Positions 10,690 through 23,215 of a stretch of DNA of 64,000 nucleotides are shown piece by piece. Source of the stretch: Chrysomallon squamiferum. Lineage: Eukaryota; Mollusca; Gastropoda; Neomphalida; Peltospiridae. A program made the position numbers and the translations under genes. Each line of letters opens with the position of its first letter. Position 1 is the stretch's first letter. The stretch lies in contig CM022666.1 in NCBI GenBank assembly GCA_012295275.1, positions 1,589,501-1,653,500 on the forward strand, written 5' to 3'. Under the pieces are notes generated by a model, which saw only the letters and a list, made by a program, of their open reading frames with translations, did no database searches and was not told where the DNA came from.

Positions 10690-10954
10690 GAGAAGTGGAG
10701 AGAAAGAAAGAGAGAGAACAAGAGAAAAAAGAAATACGCAAACAGAAGAACAAATAAAAAATAGATATATGGAAAGTGAGGAAGAAAGAAGAAAGAGAGA
10801 GGGATGGATGGGTGGAAGGAGGGAGAGAAGGAGAGAGAGACATACAGAGAGAAATAAATAGAGAAAGAAAAAGAAAGACTGAACATTTTAAAAGAGATAG
10901 GGAAATGGACAAGAGAAAGAGGGAGAGAAAACGAAAACAGGGAGATAGAAAACC

Positions 10955-11017
<63 letters not shown>

Positions 11018-11170
11018 GTGGAGAGAAAGAAAGAGAAAGAACAAGAGAAAAAATAAATACGGAAACAGAAGAAGAAATAAAAAAGAGATATATGGAAAGA
11101 GAGGAAGAACGAAGAAAGAGAGAGGGATGGATGGATGGAGGGAGGGAGAGAAGGAGAGAAAGACAGACAG
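10631..11170. repeat. Two (GA)n arrays in a purine-rich module
   Basis: (GA)n at 10631-10690 and 10957-11013, joined by GAAAGAGAG and GGATGGATGG-rich purine sequence. The module recurs at 39385-39925, 42475-42940 and 46925-47505. Low-complexity frames on both strands (Arg-Glu or Ser-Leu repeats) are not genes. Polypurine runs of this length can form triplex DNA. Confidence 0.95.
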
Positions 11171-11422
11171 AGAGTCTGTTTGTATGCTTATATCTATCTT
11201 CCTCTTTTAAAAAATGTGACTTTCTTAGTTACCGGGGTTCTTTTTGTCGAGCTTTATTTTTTTTTTTTATTTTTTTTTTTGGATCTTTTGCACACATGGC
11301 AGCTGCTAAAAAATTATCACCATTGGTCACCATAATATTCATCTGAGATAAAACATATGGGCGTTCGTGTATTGGTATCTACGTGTGCGTGTATCTATGG
11401 ATACGTTGTATATATGTAACTA
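11171..11422 (+). repeat. Module H, copy 1
   Basis: About 240 bp of non-microsatellite sequence: TTACCGGGGTTC, T run, ACATGGCAGCTGC, ATTATCACCATTGGTCACC, GTGCGTGTATCTATGG, ending at a (TATG)n array. Other copies are at 13790, 36527, 39930, 42945 (short) and 47505, and inverted at 19145-19385. Confidence 0.85.
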
Positions 11423-11540
11423 GGTATGTATGTAACTATGTATGTATGTATGTATGTATGTATGTATGTATGTATGTATGTATGTATGTATGTATGTATG
11501 TATGTATGTATGAATGTATGTATGTATGTATGCATGTATG

Positions 11541-11572
<32 letters not shown>

Positions 11573-11810
11573 CATGTACGTATGTATATATGTATGTACG
11601 TATGTATGTATGTACGTTTGTGTATATGTATATCTATGTATTGTTTGTGTATTTATTTTGTATATAAGTGCATGTTTATTTACGTTAAGTATATATATGT
11701 GTATGTATGTATGTTTGTATGTATTGTTCGTATGTGTCTTAATGAATGAAATGTATATATGTATGTATGCAGTTTACATATGAATGTGTGCATGTGTGTG
11801 CATGTGTGTC
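11423..11810. repeat. (TATG)n array and conserved tail
   Basis: (TATG)n to about 11615, then TATATG variants and the tail GTTTACATATGAATGTGTGC that closes such arrays at 14338, 40280, 43180 and 47964. No gene. Confidence 0.95.
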
Positions 11811-11839
11811 ATTGACCAACGTGACTTTTTTTAAATATT

Positions 11840-11841
11840 AC

Positions 11842-11889
<48 letters not shown>

Positions 11890-12093
11890 CATCATCATTA
11901 ATATTATTATTATTAATTTGTTTTAAATGTTTTGGTTTTTTGATATTACTCACATACTACAGTATTGATATTACAGACTACAAATACTAGTAGGAGCAGC
12001 AACAGCAACACCAAAAATCGTAATAGTAGCAGTAGAAGTAATAATAATAATAACAGCAATAGCAGCAACAACAACAACAACAACAGCAACAAC

Positions 12094-12125
<32 letters not shown>

Positions 12126-12163
12126 GAAGAAGAAGAAGAAGAAGAAGAAGAAGAAGAAGACGA
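11840..12163 (+). repeat. (TTA)n and A07 upstream triplet tract
   Basis: (TTA)n at 11840-11890. From 11986 a tract with A at nearly every third base: AGC and AAC, then AAT, then AAG up to 12163. It ends 7 nt before GGGGAAGACG and the promoter boxes, as in all other plus copies. Confidence 0.9.
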
Positions 12164-12169
12164 AAAAGG

Positions 12170-12335
12170 GGAAGACGAAATCTTTTTCCTTGTTTTCTTC
12201 CAGCGTGACTCAGACAGGTGTCTCATTCATTCTTTCAAACGAATCAAACTGACATTTTCCAGTCACGCTGTCGTGATGTCCGTAAAATGACTATAAATAC
12301 AGACCACAGACACTGAGAGACTTCATTCCTTGCAG
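12170..12335 (+). promoter_or_regulatory. A07 promoter
   Basis: CAGCGTGACTCAGACAGG box (variant of GCAACGTGAC), TTTCAAACGAATC, CCAGTCACGCTGTC, TATAAATA at 12292-12299 and the initiator TTCATTCC 33 nt after the first T. Confidence 0.75.
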
Positions 12336-12432
12336 AGCTCTTCCACTTGCTGTAACAAACATTTTGCTTTCACGACACTTTGCTTGTTCACGGAAATCTT
12401 TGCACTTGAATATATCAGCTCATACTGTAATA

Positions 12433-12621
12433 ATGTCTATAGTGCTTCCATCAGCAGTGACTCTTTGTCTGTACAACACACAAGACAACGACGACGTCTT
12501 CACTATGGACGTATACATGCGTCAAAGCGGCAGAAGATTGAATATTTTGGAACACTCTGTCGCTGACAGGGAAATGTTCCCAGTATCGCGGATTCAGGAG
12601 GAAGACTCACACAGAAAATGA
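12433..12621 (+). CDS. A07: ORF-A1, intact, YMR subfamily
   Basis: 62 codons from the first ATG of the predicted transcript. It differs from the commoner form by DVYMRQ for DVDMPQ, GRRLN for GRGLY and Leu at 5. A17 and A19 share these changes and lie in the same orientation, so this is a subfamily. ORF-A2 overlaps the stop by ATGA. AATAAA follows at 13112-13117, giving a predicted transcript of about 0.8 kb. No family is recognised. Confidence 0.5.
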   Translation: MSIVLPSAVTLCLYNTQDNDDVFTMDVYMRQSGRRLNILEHSVADREMFPVSRIQEEDSHRK

Positions 12622-12815
12622 AATTCTTCTTGTCAGCAGGCTCTGTGATCAAAAGACACGATGAACAACCTTATCGGTTCAGCTACAGAATATTATCGGT
12701 TCAACTACAGAACATTATCTGTTCGACTACAGAACATTATCGGATCAACTACAGAACATTATCGGTTCAACTACAGAACATTATCGGTTCAACCACAGAT
12801 GTAGAAAATGCATGA
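12618..12815 (+). CDS. A07: ORF-A2, 65 codons, six repeat units
   Basis: MKFFLSAGSVIKRHDE, six 22-bp units, then TTDVENA and TGA. It is exactly 22 residues longer than A04 and A24 (three units), with the same tail. The minisatellite spans about 12677-12800. Confidence 0.45.
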   Translation: MKFFLSAGSVIKRHDEQPYRFSYRILSVQLQNIICSTTEHYRINYRTLSVQLQNIIGSTTDVENA

Positions 12816-13300
12816 TTTCACGTAAATTTAGTTTTACCAATTCGGACAAAATTCTGGAGGCAACCATTGAATGAGAAAAGTACATCAACTAATTTCGGAC
12901 ACTTCAGACATAGGACAAACCAAAATCCTCATTGAAGTTCTTAACCAGTTTGGTACCCGAATTCCATCTTGTTCATGGACCAAAGAAAACAACACTGAGA
13001 TCAAAACCATTTGTATATTAACACGGACACGGAACGTTGAAAACTGACATTGAAAAACGTAAAAAAAAAGAAATACTGTTGTAAATGTATTGTTTTAATC
13101 CAACTAGTATTAATAAATTAATATTAATCTCATACACTTGTTTGTTTTTATATATGCTTATGCTTTAACTAAAATTATTTATCAACTTAAGAAAATTGTG
13201 TTTGGAATTCCCTTTCATTTTATCATTCTCTCTTTCTATCTTGTTTTAAATGTTTTGGTTTTTTGATATTACTCACATGCTACAGTATTGATATTACAGA
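12816..13300 (+). other. A07 3' flank
   Basis: Conserved 3' sequence with AATAAA at 13112-13117. The usual continuation with the 25-nt antisense element is missing: TTTCTATCTTG at 13231-13243 runs directly into GTTTTAAATG, the sequence that normally precedes a triplet tract. Confidence 0.7.
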
Positions 13301-13304
13301 CTAC

Positions 13305-13790
<486 letters not shown>

Positions 13791-14043
13791 TTTTTATGCT
13801 TATATCTATCTTCCTCTTTTAAAAAATGTGACTTTCTTAGTTACCGGGATTCTTTTTGTCGAGCTTTATTTTTTATTTATTTTTTTATTTTGTTTTTTTT
13901 CGATCCTTTTCACACATGGCAGCTGCTAAAAAATTATCACCATTGGTCACCATAATATTCATCTGAGATAAAACATATGTGCGTTCGTGTATTGGTATCT
14001 ACGTGTGCGTGTATCTATGGATACGTTGTAATATATGTAACTA
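13791..14043 (+). repeat. Module H, copy 2
   Basis: Near-identical to 11171-11422 with a longer T run (TTTATTTATTTT). Confidence 0.85.
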
Positions 14044-14402
14044 GGTATGTATGTAACTATGTATGTATGTAAAAAAAATGTATGTATGTATGTATTTATG
14101 TTATTTTTATTTTTTTTTATTTTTTTTTTTTGTATGTATGTAAAAATGTATGTATGTATGTATGTATGTATGTATGTGTGTTCGTATGTATGTATGTATG
14201 TATGTATGTATGTATGTATGTATGTATGTATGTATGTATGTATGTATGTATGTATGTATGTATGTATGTATGTATGTATGTATGTATGTATGTATGTATG
14301 TATGTATGTATGTATGCATGTATGTATGTATGTATGCAGTTTACATATGAATGTGTGCATGTGTGTGCATGTGTATCATTGACCAACGTGGGTTTTTTTA
14401 AA

Positions 14403-14472
<70 letters not shown>

Positions 14473-14475
14473 TTG
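14044..14475. repeat. (TATG)n then (TTA)n arrays
   Basis: TATG repeats at 14044-14075 and 14133-14335 broken by T-rich sequence, the GTTTACATATGAATG tail, then (TTA)n at 14402-14470. Confidence 0.95.
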
Positions 14476-14540
14476 TTTTAAATGTTTTGGTTTTTTGATA
14501 TTACTCACATGCTACAGTATTGATATTACAGACTACAAAT

Positions 14541-14645
14541 ACTAGTAGCAGCTGGAACAGCAACACCAAAAGTCGTAATAGTAGTAATAGCAGTAATGAT
14601 AATAATAACAGCAATAGCAGCAGCAACAACAACAACAACAGGAAC

Positions 14646-14680
<35 letters not shown>

Positions 14681-14708
14681 GAAGAAGAAGAAGAAGAAGA
14701 AGAAGACG
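14541..14708 (+). repeat. A08 upstream triplet tract
   Basis: Starts AGCAGCTGGAACAGCAACACC and runs AGT/AAT, AAC, AAT, AAG up to the GACGAAAAAGGGG landmark. Copies 40497 and 48149 share the same CTGGAAC variant. Confidence 0.9.
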
Positions 14709-14719
14709 AAAAAGGGGAA

Positions 14720-14885
14720 GACGAAATCTTTTTTCTTGTTTTCTTGCAACGTGACTCAAACAGGTGTCTGGTTCAGTCTTTCAAACGAATCAAACTCATC
14801 TTCTCCCGTCACGCTGTCCATGTGTCAGTAAAATGTCTATAAATACAGACCACAGACACTGAGAGACTTCATTCCTTGCAGAGCT
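14720..14885 (+). promoter_or_regulatory. A08 promoter
   Basis: GCAACGTGACTCAAAC box, TTTCAAACGAATC, CCCGTCACGCTGTCC, TATAAATA at 14838-14845 and initiator TTCATTCC. Confidence 0.75.
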
Positions 14886-14978
14886 CTTCCAGTTGCTGTA
14901 ACAAACATTTTGCTTTCACAACAGTTTGCTTCTTCACGAAAACCTTTCCACTTGAACATATCAGCTCATACTGTAATA

Positions 14979-15122
14979 ATGTCTATCGTGTTTCCATCAG
15001 CAGTGACTATTTGTCTGTACAACCCACAAGACAACGACGACGTCTTCACTATGGACGTAGACATGCCTCAAAGCGGCAGAGGAGAGAGAAGGAAAAAGGA
15101 AGGCAGAGAAAAAAGAAAATGA
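14979..15122 (+). pseudogene. A08: ORF-A1 truncated at a purine repeat
   Basis: The first 35 codons (to QSGRG) match the family, with the NPQ variant. Homology ends at GGCAGAGG near 15082, where GGAGAGAGAAGG purine sequence takes over and adds a short basic tail (RRKKEGREKRK) before a stop. Its counterpart downstream of A20 (44150) keeps a long (GA)n here, so the break was probably made through GA microhomology. ORF-A2 is lost. Confidence 0.65.
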
Positions 15123-16297
15123 CGGAAAAGGAGAGACAAACTGAAACTAATTTCAGAAGTGGAACTATGACAACAAGATCTTTTAAAAAAATTATTTTAT
15201 TTATATTACATTTATCCTCTTCTTATATTTGTACGAAAGATCTTCACTTTCTCTAACACTTCTAGAAACTTCTCTCATTTTTTATAAACACACACTCACA
15301 AATACACACACATACAGACACAAACACACACACACACACACACAACACGAACACACACACACACTCAGAAACAAACACACACACAAATACAAACACACAT
15401 ACACATACAAACACACACACACATACACACACACACACACACCACAAAAGCATTTATTTTCATCTTTACATTCAAAAATGAATCTGCGTATATTCAGACA
15501 CACACATATATATATATTTCTCTTTTGTGAAAGTTTTATTTTCAATACTTACTGAAAATTTATTACATTCTTTTTCCAGGTATTTCACGAAGCAATCTCT
15601 AAAGTAACAAAAAAAAAAAAATAAATAAATAAATAAACAGATTGGAAAAAAAAAATTCATAACTGTTATTTGTTAACTGTTTTTCAGATATTTGATAAAA
15701 AATTTTTTATCGTTATTCTGTTGCTAGCTTACAGAATCGAACGAATTTTTTTCTTTATTTTTTATTCCATGCAATATGTTCTTTCTTTCATGTTTCTGTA
15801 GTCTTTCTTATTTGCTTTCTCGTTGCCTTTCTTTTTTTATTTCGTTTTAATTTCTTTCTTTCTGTATTTTCTTACTTTATTTTTTCTTCTTTCTTTCTTT
15901 TCTCTTTTATACTTCGTCCATTTTTTTTCCACTTCTGTTTATCATTTTATTCTTTGTCTTTTTTCTTTTGCTTTTCGTTTTACTTAATTTATTTTTCTGT
16001 TATTATAATTATTATTATTTATTATTACTTTTTTCCAGTTCTTTCTGTCCTTGTTACTTCGCACCTACGCAAAAATTAATAATCATCTTCGTTATTTTCG
16101 TACGTAAGTACGTCATCGAATTCCACAGTATTCTACATTTTCAGATCGTTGCTATTTAAATCTCACGTTTTCGTGCACCCAGCACTCGGAACGTTTTCTC
16201 GTTTAAATACATAGAAACAAGTTTAGCTGATATTTAAATATAAGAATATATATATACACTGTCATCTGATATCTATATGTATATTTATCTATCTATC

Positions 16298-16352
<55 letters not shown>

Positions 16353-17339
16353 CAGGCCATATGCTTAGGATGTTTCATATTTTAAATGCATAGAAATAGA
16401 ACTAGAAGAAATTTGTATATATAAAGATATAGATATTGTGTGCGTGTGTGTCACATAACATATTTCAGAAAAATGGTCTTTGTATGCGCAAATCAAAACC
16501 CGAGAATCGGCTAAAACGGGGATTATAATAAATTCATAAATTTTCAACCATCAGTTAATTAACTGATATCAAATTAGGATTTTTGTGACTCAGTTTTTGG
16601 AACATAGTTCTTTTGAGCCTGTTGAAGAGATGGTGATTTGTTATGTTCTTCAATGAGTGTGGTGTAAAGATGTGTGTGTCGGCTTTTAAGTACATTTTGA
16701 GTATCTAATGCTATTAAGTACTGCAGATAATTAAATCACATTAAAGGACAAATGTAGAAAAATAAAAATTAAAAACAAATGAAAAGAAATAAGAATTTTT
16801 ACTTTTTTGTTTTTTAATTAACATTTTTTAAAAAAATAATAATAATTCTAGTATCTTTTAAAAAATATAATACTATTTAGGAGAGGAATTAGAGATGGCA
16901 TAATCATATACTGGAAAAAGGTTCAAACATTTACTTTAACGATTTGATCATTTTAACAAGGATATCTTAACAGTTTCACCATCAGCCGTGTGCGTCAGTC
17001 ACTCTGTTTAATTGGTTTATTTATTAAATTCTAATTTTGACGATTAAACAGTTTAAACTAGTTCCACTGATCGTTTAAATAATTTAAAATCGCCTTAGTT
17101 CGCCTTGTCAGTTAAATTTCGTTTTTTTTTTTTTTTTTTTTTGTTTGTTTGTTTGTTTGTTGTTGTTGCTTTTGTTCGTTTGTTTTTTATGCTGTTTTTT
17201 TTGTTGTTGTTTTTTTGTTGTTGTTGCTTTTTTTTGCGGGGAGGATAACCAAAAGACAGTTTAAAATATTTGTGTTGATCGTATAAAAATTTTAAATTGA
17301 TTCTTGTCTGTTTAAAATATATCACTAATTTAAATTTCT

Positions 17340-17880
<541 letters not shown>

Positions 17881-18250
17881 TGCTTTAACTAAAATTATTT
17901 ATCAACTTAAGAAAATTGTGTTTGGAATTCCCTCTCATTTTATCATTCTCTCTTTCTATCTTGTGTGTTGTACTGACAAAGAGTAACTGAAAACTCCAGT
18001 TTGATCGTTTATGTTGGAAAGCAGTACAATTTATAATTTAATAATTTTTATATACTTAATAAATTATTTAATACAAATATTTAAAAAAAAAAAAAATCTT
18101 TATATGCGACTGACATTTAAAATTTTATTATTCTGAACTGTTAAACTCCAGAAACTAATATACGCTTAAGACTCTGAGTCTGTTTCATATTCCAACTAGT
18201 ATTATCCAAATAGTTTTCCGATGTTACATATTTGTGTATATATTTTCTTA
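17881..18250 (+). other. Family A 3' flank without a gene
   Basis: GAATTCCCTCTCATTTTATC, then the 25-nt element CTTGTGTGTTGTACTGACAA and on to GAGT at about 17962-17986, then TTCTGAACTGTTAAACTCC. This is the distal flank of a plus-oriented unit whose gene is not adjacent. Confidence 0.75.
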
Positions 18251-18339
18251 TCCACGTCCACGTCCATAGTGAAGACGTCGTCGTTGTCTTGTGTGTAGTA
18301 CTGACAAAGAGTCACTGCTGATGGAAACACAATAGACAT
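18202..18339 (-). pseudogene. A09: ORF-A1 truncated, chimeric C-terminus
   Basis: 28 codons of family sequence to TMDVDVD, with a duplicated GTCCAC hexamer, then 16 foreign codons from the 3'-flank sequence (KKIYTQICNIGKLFG) and a stop. One change (YYTQ for YNTQ) is private. Promoter and leader are complete. Confidence 0.65.
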
Positions 18340-18419
18340 TATTACAGTAGCAGCTGATATGTTCAAGTGGAAAGGTTTTCGTGAACAAGCAAAGTGTCGT
18401 GTAAGCAAAATGTTTGTTA

Positions 18420-18600
18420 CAGCAAGTGGAAGAGCTCTGAAAGGAATGAAGTCTCTCAGTGTCTGTGGTCTGTATTTATAGACATTTTGTCGATATCCAG
18501 ACAACGTGACTGGAAAACGTGAGTTTGACTCGTTTGAAAGACTGAACTAGAGAGCTGGCTGGGTCACGTTGTAAGAAAACAAAATAGAATTCTCCTCATT
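18420..18600 (-). promoter_or_regulatory. A09 promoter
   Basis: TATAAATA complement at 18473-18480, initiator complement near 18446, AAACGTGAG near 18517 and GTCACGTTGTAAG near 18562. No long triplet tract follows; homology is lost at about 18590. Confidence 0.7.
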
Positions 18601-18639
18601 GAAGGCTTAATAAAACAAATACGGGTACATGGAATGCTG

Positions 18640-18935
18640 CTATTATTCTTGTTGTAATAATATTACTAATAATACTAGTACAGTTGTTACTACTGCAACT
18701 GTTGCTAATATTAAATGTTTATTCTATCGCCACTACATACATAGATACATGCATACAACCACATATACACACACATGTACACATTCATATGTGAACTGCA
18801 TACATACATATATACATTTCATGCATTAAGACACATACGAACAATACATACAAACATACATACATACACATATATATACTTAACGTAAATAAACATGCAC
18901 TTATATACAAAATAAATACACAAACAATACAGATA
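18640..18935. other. Triplet remnant and inverted TATG tail
   Basis: TAATATTACTAATAATACTAG-like triplets, then ACATTCATATGTGAAC, the reverse of the tail that ends plus-strand (TATG)n arrays. The orientation switch starts here. No gene. Confidence 0.7.
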
Positions 18936-19146
18936 TACATATACACAAACGTACGTACGTACATACATACATACATACATACATACATACATACATACAT
19001 ACATACATACATACAAGCATACATACACACTACATACATACATACATACATGCATACATACATACATACATACATACATACATACATACATACATACATA
19101 CATACATACATACATACATACATACATACATACATACATACATAGT
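18936..19146. repeat. (CATA)n array, inverted TATG module
   Basis: Same repeat as the TATG arrays but on the other strand, next to an inverted module H. Confidence 0.95.
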
Positions 19147-19385
19147 TACATATATACAACGTATCCATAGATACACGCACACGTAGATACCAATACACGA
19201 ACGCACATATGTTTTATCTCCGATGAATATTATGGTGACCAATGGTGATAATTTTTTAGCAGCTGCCATTTGCGAAAAAGATCCAAAAAAAAAAAAAAAA
19301 TAAATAAAAAAAAATAAGCTCGACAAAAAAAACCCCGGTAACTAAGAAAGTCATATTTTTTAAAAGAGGAAGATAGATATAAGCA
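19147..19385 (-). repeat. Module H, inverted copy
   Basis: Reverse complement of 11171-11422: GGTGACCAATGGTGATAAT, GCAGCTGCCAT, A run, CCCCGGTAACTAAG. Confidence 0.85.
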
Positions 19386-20415
<1,030 letters not shown>

Positions 20416-20442
20416 AAAGAAGAAGAAAAAAAAAAAAAAAAG

Positions 20443-20625
20443 AAAAGAAGCAAGTGGAAGAGCTTTACAAGGAATGAAGTCTCTCAGTGTCTGTGGTCTG
20501 TATTTATAGACATTTTACTGACATCCGGACAGCGTGACGGGAAAACGTGAGTTTGACTCGTTTGAAAGACTGAACCAGAGAGCTGGTTGCGTCACGTTGG
20601 AAGAAAACAAGAAAAAAGATTTCGT
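20443..20625 (-). promoter_or_regulatory. A10: promoter-only copy
   Basis: TATAAATA complement at 20501-20508, initiator complement GGAATGAA, GTGACGGGAAAACGTGAG and GTCACGTTGGAAG. Homology stops at GCAAGTGGAAGAGC (about 20448), about 40 nt into the leader, beside poly-A and (GAA)n. No ORF follows. Confidence 0.75.
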
Positions 20626-20661
20626 CTTCCTCTCATTCTTATTCTTATAATTCTTCTTCTT

Positions 20662-20692
<31 letters not shown>

Positions 20693-20890
20693 TATTATTA
20701 TTATTATTATTATTTACGCTACCTGTACTGTTACTACTATTACTGCTGCTTCTGCTTCACCTTTTTCTACCTACTACTACTACTACTACTATTATAACTT
20801 CTATTACTACTACTGTTACATCACATACTAGTGCTACTGCTACTGTTACTACTACTTGTACTACAACTACTATTTGTATTGTATATTATG
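20625..20890 (-). repeat. A10 triplet tract, long form
   Basis: TTC, TTA, ACT, GCT and CTA triplets over about 250 bp. On the minus strand nearly every third base is A or G. The 61925-62185 tract of A25 is closely related, including TCACATACTAGTG. Confidence 0.85.
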
Positions 20891-20959
20891 AATACTGCAG
20901 TATGTGAGTAATATAAAACAACAAAAAACCCAACAAAGAAAAACCAACAAACCAAAAAA

Positions 20960-21084
<125 letters not shown>

Positions 21085-21184
21085 CCTATGCCATATGTTA
21101 ATCTCAGCAGTATAAGAATTCAAAATAATAACATTTTAAATGTCGATGGCAAAACTGTTAAGATCTTTCTTAAACATTTGTATT

Positions 21185-21550
21185 AAATAATTTATTAAGT
21201 TTATGAAAATTACTAAAGTAAAGGTTTATAAAATCAGTCCTCTCAAATAATGTGATTATTAAAAATGTAATTGTAATGAATAATGTGTTAATTAGTCTCT
21301 TACGCACACAAAGAAAATGACGTTTCCTGAATTTCAACATAACACTCCTGTAGGTATTCTTCTACCTCAGGGAAGGTTTCGTGTATTTCTTACGAAGCTA
21401 ACTGTTAACAATAACCCATCTGGCGGAAGCTGGTTTTCTCTTGTATCTTGTTAACAGAAAAATACGCATCACTTTTATTTAATAATTATTAATATTACAA
21501 AGAAGGCAAAAACAAAACACGTCAGAATCGTACATTAGTTTCTCGAATTT
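21185..21550 (+). other. Family B segment, copy 1
   Basis: Begins AATAATTTATTAAGTTTATG, contains a shortened first ORF (MKITKVKVYKISPLK then stop at about 21235) and the second ORF at 21317, and ends with AAAATACGCATCACTTTTAT. Matches 26810-27300 and, inverted, 59510-60010. Confidence 0.65.
21317..21454 (+). CDS. Family B ORF-B2, 45 codons, candidate
   Basis: Starts MTFPEFQHNT and contains LLPQGRFRVF, LTVNNNPSGGSWFSL. The same motif string, with different residues around it, is found in frames at 26396 and 27127. That argues for an old coding or exon-derived sequence rather than chance. No known domain is recognised; it could be a fragment of a larger exon. No promoter is seen nearby. Confidence 0.35.
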   Translation: MTFPEFQHNTPVGILLPQGRFRVFLTKLTVNNNPSGGSWFSLVSC

Positions 21551-21555
21551 AACAG

Positions 21556-22040
21556 TTCAGAATAATAAAATTTAACGAGATATTTTCCAGTTTCGGTATC
21601 CGGAGGAATAAGCGGCATTTGACGTTTGTGTTGACGTTTCTGTTGACGCTTGTGATGACGTTTCTGGATTTCGTACTACTGTGCCAGAGCTTTCCTCCAA
21701 ATTGTCTATATTCAGAATCTAAAGAGACTTGCCTTGTTTTAGTCTTCGATACTGAAGTCTCATCCAAAGAAAGAATCCACTAAATTTGTAGATACTTTAC
21801 GTACGTGCATTTAATATTTAAAATAATAACCTTTAAGTTATTTTGGTATTTTTCAGATGTAGCCAGATGGTGACAGGACTTTGTAATACTGTGACATGTG
21901 CCTTCCCGAGTGTTTATCTGTGTGCAGAATATGCATTCCAAAATACACAGACGTGTGAAACATCCATATAAATAAATCTGAAAATGTATCTGAATAAGGG
22001 AATTACTTTAAGTTTCTGAAACACTCTTTTCTTGCACTGA
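21556..22040 (+). repeat. Module G, copy 1
   Basis: From ATCCGGAGGAATAAG to TTTCTGAAACACTC. Shared with 25570-25990 and 35345-35775, and its first part with 62345-62465. Noncoding. Contains the 12-bp repeat below. Confidence 0.8.
21620..21667. repeat. 12-bp tandem repeat TGACGTTTSTGT, four units
   Basis: Units at 21620, 21632, 21644 and 21656, each beginning TGACG, the CRE/ATF half-site. Related positions keep two or three decayed units (25599, 35370, 62375). Confidence 0.85.
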
Positions 22041-22860
22041 TGTGTCATACGTATTTCTTTTCTCTGTTGTTATCATTACATTTTTAATAATTTATGAGAC
22101 CACATTGATTCTATTTTCACTTCAGCCATTCTGTCTAAACAAACCCACACTTTCCTACCGCAGGGAAGGTGTTCGTGTATTTCATACGACGCTAAGTGTT
22201 ACACCATAACACATCTGAGCGAAGTTTGTTTTCTGTTTTGTATCAAGTTTATAGAAAAATACGCATCACTTTTATTTAATAATCATTAATATTAAAATAT
22301 GTTTATGTGCTTTTACACGCTCCTTCACTGCGAAGTAGACACAAGTAAACTACGTCCTAAACATATATTAGTATCTGCAGTTTAACAGTTCAGAATAATA
22401 AAATGCTTGTGTTAAGTAATTTATTAGGTACGTAAAAATTATTAAATTATAAATTGTAATTACTGTGCTCCAACATAATCGTATTTTTAGTCTATCAAAC
22501 GACCAAATTCAAGTTTTCAGTTACTCTTTGTCAGTACAACACACAAGATAGAAGGAGAGAATGATAAAATGAGAGCGAAAGGCAAACACAGTTTTCTAAA
22601 GTTCATAAATAATTCTAGTTAAATCGTAAGCATATTAAAAATAAAGAAGAAGTATATGAGATTAAAATTAATTTATCAATATTAATTGTTCTAAACGAAT
22701 ACATTTACAACAGTATTTTATTTTTTTGTTCACGTTATTCAGTGTCAGTTTTGAACGTTTAGTTTCCATGTTAATATATATAAACACTTATGATTTCAGT
22801 GTTGTTTATTTTGGTCCATGAGCAAGATGGAATGTGGTTACAAAACTGGTGAAGAGCTTC
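22041..22860. other. Degenerate family B piece and a family A 3' flank
   Basis: 22150-22260 resembles ORF-B2 (TACCGCAGGGAAGG, TTTCATACGACGCTAA) with frame breaks. From about 22360 a minus-oriented family A 3' flank follows, with the 25-nt element at 22523-22548 and AATATATATAAACAC near 22770. It joins A11 at 22861. Confidence 0.6.
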
Positions 22861-22861
22861 A

Positions 22862-22945
22862 ATGTGGAAACGTGACTCTGACTCGTTTGAAAGACTGAAC
22901 CAGACACCTGTCTGGGTCACGTTGCAAGAAAACAACGAAAAAGAT
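22862..22945 (-). promoter_or_regulatory. A11: upstream promoter part only
   Basis: Keeps AACGTGACTCTGACTCG, TTTGAAAGACTG and GTCACGTTGCAAG but no TATA box, leader or ORF. 3'-flank sequence (GAAGAGCTTCAATGTGG) is joined directly to it. Confidence 0.7.
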
Positions 22946-22949
22946 TTCG

Positions 22950-22992
22950 TCTTCCACTCCTTCTTCTTCTTCTTCTTCTTCTTCTTCTTCTT

Positions 22993-23023
<31 letters not shown>

Positions 23024-23215
23024 TTATTATTATTATTATTGTTCTTGTTCTTGTTCTTGTTGTTATTACGGCTACTACAACTACGACTACAGGTGTTGCT
23101 GTTGCTGCTGCTACTACTCCTATTTGTAGTGTGTAATTTCATGATTGTAGTATGTGAATAATATCAAGAAAAAAAAAAAAAAAAAAAAAATTATAATATT
23201 TTTAAAAAGTCACGT
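22950..23215 (-). repeat. A11 triplet tract, (TTC)n-rich, and poly-A
   Basis: About 60 bp of TTC, then TTA, TTG and GCT triplets, ending TTTGTAGTGTGTAAT; poly-A near 23170. Same order as elsewhere. Confidence 0.9.

Noticed and set aside
10542-11044. Ser-Leu or Arg-Glu rich frames over the GA arrays
   Set aside because: Direct translation of (GA)n/(CT)n on both strands; the same applies to 13505, 39339, 42269, 46690 and 19488-19890.
11965-12252. Asn/Ser/Lys-rich and Leu-rich frames over triplet tracts
   Set aside because: Triplet repeats cannot contain a frameshift stop; these lie upstream of the TATA boxes.
12298-12432. Upstream extension of ORF-A1 starting MLSQHFACSR
   Set aside because: The apparent start is TTG, not ATG; the first ATG in the leader is the MSIV codon, so the 62-codon form was chosen.
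15968-16159. 63-codon frame repeated at 45017 and 49567
   Set aside because: T-rich low-complexity composition; identity is explained by duplication of module D.
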